DNA from: Hyaloscypha bicolor E
Lineage: Eukaryota; Ascomycota; Leotiomycetes; Helotiales; Hyaloscyphaceae
Direction: 5' to 3'
Length of the DNA stretch: 64,000 bases
Assembly (NCBI RefSeq): GCF_002865645.1
Contig: NW_020194517.1
Span: forward strand, 1,240,001 to 1,304,000
Shown: piece by piece, positions 57,527 to 64,000 of the stretch
Layout of the letters: each line of letters begins with the position of its first letter
Numbering within the stretch: the first letter of the stretch is position 1
The notes under the pieces: model-generated
What the model saw: only the letters and a program-made list of their open reading frames with translations
Database searches by the model: none
Told to the model about the DNA's origin: nothing
Translations under genes and position numbers: made by a program

Positions 57527-59793
57527 TCATAACATCATACTTCTTCTGCGTGCTGATATTCTGTCGCTCCTCGATGCCGCATCCGCTATGCCAGTCGTAC
57601 TATTCGCTCTCTTCAAAATCTTCTCTGTCTCCGACTCCTTGCCGGATTCTGCTGTTGAGGATGAATTTCTCAGCCCAAGGGTCGACTGTCTTCGACGAGT
57701 GGTAGATCCCTCAACCTTTCTCGTCCCCTCTATGTCAGAGGCCTCACTCTCACTTTGCGCTGCACCGTCCCTTGGAACAGAAGAAAGCCTCCTCGAGACT
57801 CGAGAAGTTGTTTTCTCTTCCTTGGCTGGTTTCGGTTGTGCATCCTCAGGATTAGGCGAGGAACCCCTGAACTCGTATATGTCGAGCTTCGACATTGCCT
57901 TCGTGACGGTAGCCTCTTCTTCTTTCATCTTCTCTTTTGCAGCCTCATTTTCTTTAGCCTTCTCCCTAGCAGCAGCCTTTGCTCGCCTATTCTCTGCAAG
58001 AAGCGCCGCAATTGCACTTCCTGATGATGTTCTGGAAAGGTCTGCTTCTGCCTGACTCAGAATAGACTCGCGCCGTTTTCTGTGAGTCGTAATACTACTA
58101 GGAAACGTGTCCGACATGGGCGCTTTGCTACTGAGAGGACTGTTCTCCACGGTAGCTGATGATGCAGCGGGCATGCGTTTCCAGTCATCATCTGCTTCAG
58201 GCTCCGCTTTAATCGTCACCATGGTTGAAGGGGCCTCTTCTTCAAGCTTAACGCCGCTCCCGCGGTGAGCTTTCTCGTCCTTTGATACAGCATCGATCAG
58301 GTCTTTTGTTGGTCTCCGCATCTTATCCCGAAGATTGGGCTCTGCATAGCTAACAGCTGGTCGGGCTCTGCGACTCGGCCTCTGTCCTTCAGTTCCTGGC
58401 CCAAGATCTGGGGGTGGAGGTGTGTCCCGAGACTCCCTGACTGTGGATGGTTGTGATGAAGATGGTGAGAAGATATCAGGTGCTGCCGGCGTTTCCGGTT
58501 CAGGTTGGAGTTCAATAGATTTAATAGGTTCGACTGAAGTTTGAATACGGACCGGATCTGGCCTCCTCTCCCTTGTACGCTCCTTCACCGGAATCGATTT
58601 CGGCACCTCGGCTTTCGCTGATTTCATATCCTCCAAGATCAAACTCTTAGTGCCTTTCTTAGGAGAGTCATTGACGCTCTTTGGTGCTAGTACTTTTCTG
58701 ACTGTAGCTGTCGATGCGGCGGGCTTTTCTCGAGGAGCTCCACGAGCAACAGCAAGTTCTCTTGTAATCCTGCCAGCGGGTTTTTCGGTCTGAGGCAGAA
58801 CTTTGTTCTTTGCCTTATCCTCATTCGCAACCTTCGTGTACTTGAAACCGTCCGGAGAGCTTGGTGGTACAGGCAGAGTCAGCTCGTCGTCGTCTCGAAC
58901 ACTGAGCTTCCGTTTCGCTCCAGTCTTGAGTGATCCTGCCGCCTCTCGAACTCCGTGTGGTACTTCTACTTTGCTCGCCCTTCTAGACTCGGACGATCCT
59001 GTGCTATCCTTACGTTTCCTTCGTTGTTCCAAATTTATCGATAAGGCAGGGTCCAGGCCAGAAAGCTCCTCGTTTTCATCCCTTTGTGTCCTCTTTGGTA
59101 GGTCTATCTTGACAGGATCCTCGTCAACAAATTGTGACACTGGTGGAGGGCCAATTTCTGGAGAATCAGAGGCATCGGGCTCGGCATCAGCAACAAGACT
59201 CAGTATTTCCTGCCGTCTGTAATGCATTAGCATAAGTTCAATACTGGCCACGCAACTGAACATACTCCAGAGTTCGCCGAGGAAATAGCTTGTTCTCCAA
59301 GATTGGGGGCAGGCGTCCTTCAACAGCCTCATTCAAAGGGCATATGTTCTTCCAATTCTTCTGATCAGGGCTCGTGTTAGGGCTGGCTCCGGTAGTTTTC
59401 CCTGCCCGTGGCGGTTTCTTCTTGGCCGCAGGTTCATCTCCCAACCGAGTAATCAAAGCACTGATTTCGAGAAGCTTTGCCTCGAGTTGTGATTTAACAA
59501 CTCCCGTATGATCTGCTATCCTTTGTGCTCTTCCATTTTCCAGCTCGGTTTGCAGTCGTAATATCTGCTCCCGGAGCCCAAGGTTCTCAGCCAGCAGTCT
59601 TGACGTCTCATTCTCAAGGTTGCGAATTCGCAGTGATTGTGTGGAATTAGCTCTGGCAATGTCGCGGTTCTGGCGCATAAACTTTCGCTTCACTGCGCAT
59701 TCTGTCAGTGACTCATAGCATCTGCAGAGGCTGTTGGGACTCACGAGAGTCTACGGTTTCCGCTGGGGCTGCGGGCTCATTCAGGCGAGCCAT
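57527..59793 (-). CDS. sgo1: Shugoshin, protector of centromeric cohesion, 721 aa
   Basis: Minus-strand exons 59793-59745, 59692-59266 and 59216-57527; introns 59744-59693 (GTGAGT) and 59265-59217 (GTATGT). The start MARLNEPAAPAETVDS leads into the shugoshin N-terminal coiled coil at about residues 17-75 (KRKFMRQNRDIARANSTQSL then RIRNLENETSRLLAEN), which in the family binds PP2A. The basic C-terminal shugoshin motif is at about 441-461 (RPSRRARPAVSYAEPNLRDK then MRRPT), the part that binds phosphorylated histone H2A. Between and after them the protein is long, charged and disordered, with a Lys/Glu-rich segment near 570-600. Shugoshin recruits PP2A to keep centromeric cohesin unphosphorylated. 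It is divergent from DAD2. Confidence 0.92.
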
Positions 59794-60180
59794 TTGGATA
59801 GAGCATGCGGCAGTAAATTGCGATGGTCTTATTTAAGTTGTTGGTATTGCGCGCATGTGTTTTCAAACCCATAAAGCAAGCAACAGCAATTGTAGAGTTG
59901 TGTCTCGTGCTTCAAAGGTTGACAACAGAGAAATTTCGGGTCGGGGATCTGTCGTGTTTACTTTGGGTCGAAAGAGGTTAGACCCACATAACTGCGCTAG
60001 TGATTAGTTCCGATTCCGTTATCTTGACAGTCAGATTTAAGTTAACTCGAACTACAACGACACATCACAAAGGATGAAGAACGACTGGGAAACTTGCAAA
60101 ACGCAAATTTTTCAAGTGTTTTATCATACCTTTTGAAAGTAAGACGAACATACAGCCAGGAAACAACACCGGTCCTTAAG
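59794..60180. promoter_or_regulatory. Bidirectional promoter of shugoshin and DAD2 with a forkhead-type site
   Basis: 387 bp between two divergent start codons. It contains TGTTTAC at 59955-59961, the reverse complement of the forkhead core GTAAACA, which in yeasts controls mitotic genes. With both flanking genes acting at kinetochores or centromeres, shared cell-cycle control is plausible but only inferred. Confidence 0.5.
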
Positions 60181-60729
60181 ATGTCCTACTCATCGCGACC
60201 CCTCCCTTCTCACTTGCAGCAAGCATCAACTACTGGGAACTCTGCATCGAGTGGACAATCACCGATACTACTCGCGCGGATCAATGAAAAGAAAGCAGAA
60301 CTGGAAAACCTGAAGCAATTGAGAGATCTCAGTGCTGGCTTAGCAGGTCAGATGCAGATGCTGGAGGAGAAGTTGGCTACACTATCAGACGGAACAGAAG
60401 GTATACGATGGTATGGGACATAGCTCGGAATCGCTGCTGATTGAAATCGTTATAGCTGTGGCTACGGTATTAGGAAACTGGCACAATGTCCTTCGTGCGA
60501 TCAGCATGGCTTCCAGTGAGCTCAACCCCTCCCTTTCCAAGTACATCTCACTAATATCACCATAGTGAAAATCCCTAGGCCCAAGGAAGGAGAAGATAAT
60601 ACCACAGTCAACGTGGAGAAGAAGGCCGACTCGGAGCTCCCCCTCCCGCAAACGCTTGTGCGGATACCAACAGAACATGCACCGATGCTCCAACAATCAA
60701 GTTCCGGTGGAGGCAATGGAGAGTCATAA
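60181..60729 (+). CDS. dad2: DASH complex subunit Dad2, 147 aa
   Basis: Exons 60181-60400, 60456-60515 and 60566-60729 (introns GTATAC...ATAG and GTGAGC...ATAG, with CTGATTG and CTAAT branches). The core is diagnostic: ILLARINEKKAELENLKQLR, DLSAGLAGQMQMLEEKLATL, then SDGTEAVATVLGNWHNVLRA spanning the first splice junction, and ISMASMKIPRP across the second. Dad2 is a small helical subunit of the outer-kinetochore DASH/Dam1 complex that couples chromosomes to microtubule ends. The N-terminal 30 residues and the C-terminal Gly/Ser tail are disordered. The start ATG is followed directly by SYSSRPLP as in other filamentous-fungal Dad2. Confidence 0.93.
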
Positions 60730-61332
60730 GCTACCCCACGAAGGCGGGATGGACGAAATATATGAATGATGAGAACGTTTGGTGCATTGGGACGGCGTTG
60801 GCTATGGAAAGGAAGTCCGCTTGGCTGGAACTACTGTTGAAGCATCTCCCCTGCATGTGATACCCCTAGATCCTGCATGACAAGTGCCAAGCCATGAATT
60901 GCAGAATTTGGACTGTTGAACGCTAAGTACAACATGACACTCCCTCAAAAATAATGGTCAACTTTGCTTCTATAATTTTTGCTCGTCCGGTTGCTTTTTC
61001 TCCTATAATATATCTGCGCGTGACGCGGTCGCGAAAAGGTCGCGCTTGCCTTCTGCCGTTGCCATGACAATCTAGCCTGAAAACATTGTTTCAACTAGCT
61101 CAAACCGCCCGCATGGACATCCTCGCAATACCCACGAAACAATCGATAAGTGCACTGACAGTTTGCTCAATTCCACGATTCCATCCCACCTCAGCATTGC
61201 TACGTCGATCATACGCAAATCACTTCAATTGGCGCTTGATTTTGCTCCTTCGGCATCCGACTCTTGGTCTCTGGCGCGAAGATCTCCACTCCGCGATTGA
61301 CGGACACAACGGCTGGCTCATCCAAGACGAAC
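60730..61332. other. Spacer between DAD2 and the downstream gene
   Basis: About 600 bp. The second half is the probable promoter and leader of the next gene; an open frame at 61086-61373 overlaps its start and has no family signature. Confidence 0.4.
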
Positions 61333-63567
61333 ATGGCTCGAGTGACCCGATCGAAGAAAATCGAAATCGCTGAAGATCGTACTGCTATTGCAATCCAGAC
61401 ACCGTTGCCGGACATACCTAAGAAGCAGCCAGAAGCGCTCACGGAAATCCACAATACGATGGGAGCAGCCAATCTCGCCACGGACGACAACGTGGTAGCA
61501 AAAGAATTGAAGAACCTGAAGGCTGCGTATCGCAGTGCCCTTGGTGGTGGGAAGAGGGGCAAGAAACCAAAGGGACGTAAGAACAACAAACAAGACTCGC
61601 AAGCGGACTCGGAGGAGACTTTGGACAGTCAGGGACCTGCTCTTGAGGATTCTCCGGGCCCAGCCATCAATCTTGTTCCTGGTGCGACTCGTCAATTGCT
61701 TCAAAGTCGCGAAGGTAGCTTGGCATCTCTTTTGGTGAAAATGGCGGCCCTGAATCTAACGCAATCCCCAGAAGATCTTTCTGCGAGCCAAGAGCAGCAG
61801 ACAAATCCCGCTCCAGCTGTTCGTCAAACCCGCCGGCAGATGGCAATGGCACAAGCAGGTCAGTATAACTTATCAGCTTCATCAAGTTCAAATGGATCAC
61901 AGGACCTCTCAATGGCTCAGAAAATCCGCGGTCTTGATTTCCTTTCCCTTTTCGGTGATCACCCTACTGGCGCTTCTAGAGCTCACACTGGCTTGCCCTC
62001 AGGTCGAGGTACAATTTCTGGGGAACTCTTAACTGATTATCATTTATCTTTAGCGGAGGAAGCATTGTCAAAGTCTATGCGAGAGGCCACGGTGGAGGTT
62101 GTGGATAATGATTCATCAACTGATGGCGAAGATGTAGCAGATCGATGTTGTACAAAAAATACCACGGCAACTCATACCCCTGGAAAGTCACCGGTCAAGA
62201 CACTTGAGGAAGTTGAGCGGGCTTGCGCATTGTCGGAAGATGCAAGACCCGCAGAAGACGGAGGCGAGGACTCCTTTGTGAAGCAGATCACTTGTCGCTC
62301 TCCCGCAAAGCCAGTTTCGCGCATCGAAGATTCTGTTGAGGCTTTGGATAAATTGGAAGAAGCTCTTGAGGCTCTCGATCAGGTTGCCATGGCCGAGAGA
62401 ATGCTTTCACCAGAGGAGCTGAAGGAGAAAGTTGCGCAAGTCAAGGCTCAAGACTCCGTTGACCCGAGAGAGAAGCGGAAGGTTGTGAAAGAGACGGAGG
62501 CCAAAGGTGCTAGGAAGCAGACATCCACGAAAGGACAACCGGTGAAGCCTGGCTACGCATCCATGAGGGTCAAACCAACAGTTGCAAAGCAACCGGTCGT
62601 CAAGAAGGCCAGCTCTATGATATTTAAGCCAGCTGCAGAGAGCACAAAGTCAGATGAGGAATGTCCAAAGACCCAACCATCTGCTAAAGCACCAGTCAAA
62701 ACCAAACGTCCAGTTAGTCTTCTGCCACCCAAAGAGCCTGCCAAATCCACCAAGCCACCGACTCGACCCACATTCCAACTCCCCGGTGAAGCGGTGGCTC
62801 AAAAGTTGAAGGAAAAGCGTGAAGCTCGTCTCGCTCAACGCGAATCCAGCGAGGACAGTTTCCATACAGCACGGGTGGTTTCAGGACCGAAGATCAAGTC
62901 TACAAAGCCTCCTACCAGGCCAACCTTCGTTCTTCCAGGAGAAGCGGTATCCCAACGGAAGCGAGAGGCCCAAGAGGCGAAATTGCGGGCACAAGAAGAG
63001 GAGGAGCGTAAGCGCAGAGAGTTCAAAGCTAAACCAATTCGCAACAGTATTTTGCCCGATTTTGTCCCTCGCGAAACAGTTGCTAGTCTTGCACGACGAA
63101 GCAAGATTGGTGTCGAGGGTATGGACTTGGGAGACTTTGCTGGCTCTAAGAGAGGCTCTCTTATCGTCGGAGGTCATCGCCCTTCTCTCTCACAGGCCAC
63201 AATGGCCAACACTTCTGCTCCGCGTACGAAGGCCCCAGTCCCTGTTCGAAAGCCGTCACCAACTACCTACGGTCCATCCATGAGTGGCAAGGCCCTGCAA
63301 CGCAGCGTCTCCGTCACGGATGTCCAGGTTCAGCGTCAGCGTGCAAAGGAAATCTATAACCGGGACAACAAGATGGCTGAAGATATCGAGAGGGAGAAGA
63401 GAGAGCGTGAGGCTGCTGCTAAGCGCGCCAGAGAGGAGGCAGCCGAGAGAGGACGACAAGCGAGCCGAGAGTGGGCAGAGAAGCAACTGGCGAAGAAGAT
63501 GGCTGCTGGTGACAAGGGAATGAGCGCTGGTTATGGTCCTGGTGGTCAGATGGGATTGAAGGCATGA
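61333..63567 (+). CDS. Conserved disordered/coiled-coil fungal protein, about 744 aa
   Basis: One frame from the ATG at 61333 (MARVTRSKKIEIAEDRTAIA) to 63567. Visible parts: a basic N-terminus, a helix LKNLKAAYRSALGGGKRGKK, Glu-rich helices near 350-400, a repeated motif KSTKPPTRPTFQLPGEAV and KSTKPPTRPTFVLPGEAV (about 490 and 540) followed by highly charged helices (REAQEAKLRAQEEEERKRRE), FKAKPIRNSILP, and a C-terminal single-helix-like stretch EREKREREAAAKRAREEAAE. Related fungal proteins of unknown function exist as far as I recall; FKAKP followed by charged helices is reminiscent of microtubule-associated TPX2-like repeats, which is only a suggestion. A likely 45-nt in-frame intron at 62009-62053 (GTACAA donor, TTAACTGAT branch, TTTAG) would remove 15 residues. 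Confidence 0.8.
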   Translation: MARVTRSKKIEIAEDRTAIAIQTPLPDIPKKQPEALTEIHNTMGAANLATDDNVVAKELKNLKAAYRSALGGGKRGKKPKGRKNNKQDSQADSEETLDSQGPALEDSPGPAINLVPGATRQLLQSREGSLASLLVKMAALNLTQSPEDLSASQEQQTNPAPAVRQTRRQMAMAQAGQYNLSASSSSNGSQDLSMAQKIRGLDFLSLFGDHPTGASRAHTGLPSGRGTISGELLTDYHLSLAEEALSKSMREATVEVVDNDSSTDGEDVADRCCTKNTTATHTPGKSPVKTLEEVERACALSEDARPAEDGGEDSFVKQITCRSPAKPVSRIEDSVEALDKLEEALEALDQVAMAERMLSPEELKEKVAQVKAQDSVDPREKRKVVKETEAKGARKQTSTKGQPVKPGYASMRVKPTVAKQPVVKKASSMIFKPAAESTKSDEECPKTQPSAKAPVKTKRPVSLLPPKEPAKSTKPPTRPTFQLPGEAVAQKLKEKREARLAQRESSEDSFHTARVVSGPKIKSTKPPTRPTFVLPGEAVSQRKREAQEAKLRAQEEEERKRREFKAKPIRNSILPDFVPRETVASLARRSKIGVEGMDLGDFAGSKRGSLIVGGHRPSLSQATMANTSAPRTKAPVPVRKPSPTTYGPSMSGKALQRSVSVTDVQVQRQRAKEIYNRDNKMAEDIEREKREREAAAKRAREEAAERGRQASREWAEKQLAKKMAAGDKGMSAGYGPGGQMGLKA

Positions 63568-64000
63568 GCTTTGGGCTTACAAGTCCCTCAGTCTTGTGGT
63601 ATTATCAATCTTCCCAAGTGTTGCGGTTCGGTTTCAGTTTTCGTCAATGATGACCTCAAAGCGTATGCGTTAGGAGTTGTCTGACTATTTTCATACCTTT
63701 TTGCTTTCTGGGAGCGGGCATGTGGCGTTTACTTTTTTATGCTCATGCTCATGTTCTTTATCGGAAGTCCGTTATGAGGAGTCTTGTGTCTTTCTGGACA
63801 TAGGTTTCATCGGAGGAGTGAGGGGTCATTCAGTTGACGCTGTAGGATTATCGTTTACGGGGTTGGTTGACATTGTTCAAGTAGTAGTTTTCTGAGGAAG
63901 AAATACAAATTATTCAATGAGGTGTTGGAATGCTATGGGTGTGAAAACTGTGCCGTGAGAACTTCAGTCGAGTGACCAAAACACTAAGTGTACTATGATC
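63568..64000. other. 3' flank to the window edge
   Basis: T-rich downstream sequence. A short open frame at 63677-63895 has no recognisable feature. Confidence 0.4.

Noticed and set aside
61857..61900. Possible intron (GTCAGT...CACAG) in the last gene
   Set aside because: It is 44 nt long, so splicing would shift the frame and meet a stop soon after.

Overview
This window reads as a piece of nuclear genome from a filamentous ascomycete (Pezizomycotina). The signs are short spliceosomal introns of about 45-70 nt with GTAAGT/GTATGT-type donors and CTAAC/CTGAC branch sites, typical fungal protein families (DASH subunit Dad2, Ecl1, a ThrE/Prm10-like membrane protein, a HET domain, a fungal HNH protein, F-box paralogues), and transition-type decay resembling repeat-induced point mutation (RIP). 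I cannot fix the class or genus from the sequence alone.

Layout. (1) 1-12.6 kb: the 5' half of a minus-strand gene cut by the left edge, a decayed MFS sugar transporter, a 491-bp candidate MITE, a long GC-rich gene-free stretch, a 564-aa Q/S-rich disordered protein, and an orphan two-exon gene followed by a broken partial copy of itself. (2) 13.6-18.5 kb: three tandem F-box paralogues with related exon structure, then an adenylation-domain relic and an unidentified gene remnant. (3) 20.6-32.2 kb: a ThrE/Prm10-like transporter, an AT-rich terminal-inverted-repeat element, RPB4, a 15-bp minisatellite, a large fungal gene interrupted by one in-frame TGA, and a glyoxalase-fold gene. (4) 33.4-39.1 kb: a HET-domain pseudogene, an intact HNH-nuclease-type gene, a 680-bp near-palindrome with a 23-C tract, and an intact 141-bp mariner-type MITE. 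(5) 39-52.8 kb: a gene-poor stretch with only an Ecl1-family gene recognised. (6) 52.8-64 kb: a dense core block with an amidase, VPS29, shugoshin, DAD2 and a conserved disordered/coiled-coil protein.

How it fits together. The right end is housekeeping: retromer (Vps29) and chromosome segregation, with shugoshin and Dad2 divergent from one 387-bp promoter that contains a forkhead-type site. The left and middle parts are accessory: tandem paralogues, decayed metabolic and incompatibility genes and at least four short inverted-repeat elements, yet the core RNA polymerase II subunit gene RPB4 sits among them.

The most unusual items are the long near-palindrome whose two arms differ mostly by transitions, two neighbouring introns of one gene that resemble each other (candidate introner-like elements), the RIP-like HET pseudogene beside an intact HNH gene, and the single-codon interruption of a large conserved gene. 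No clearly new multi-gene system is visible. All exon borders were read by eye from splice motifs and frame continuity and have no transcript support here.
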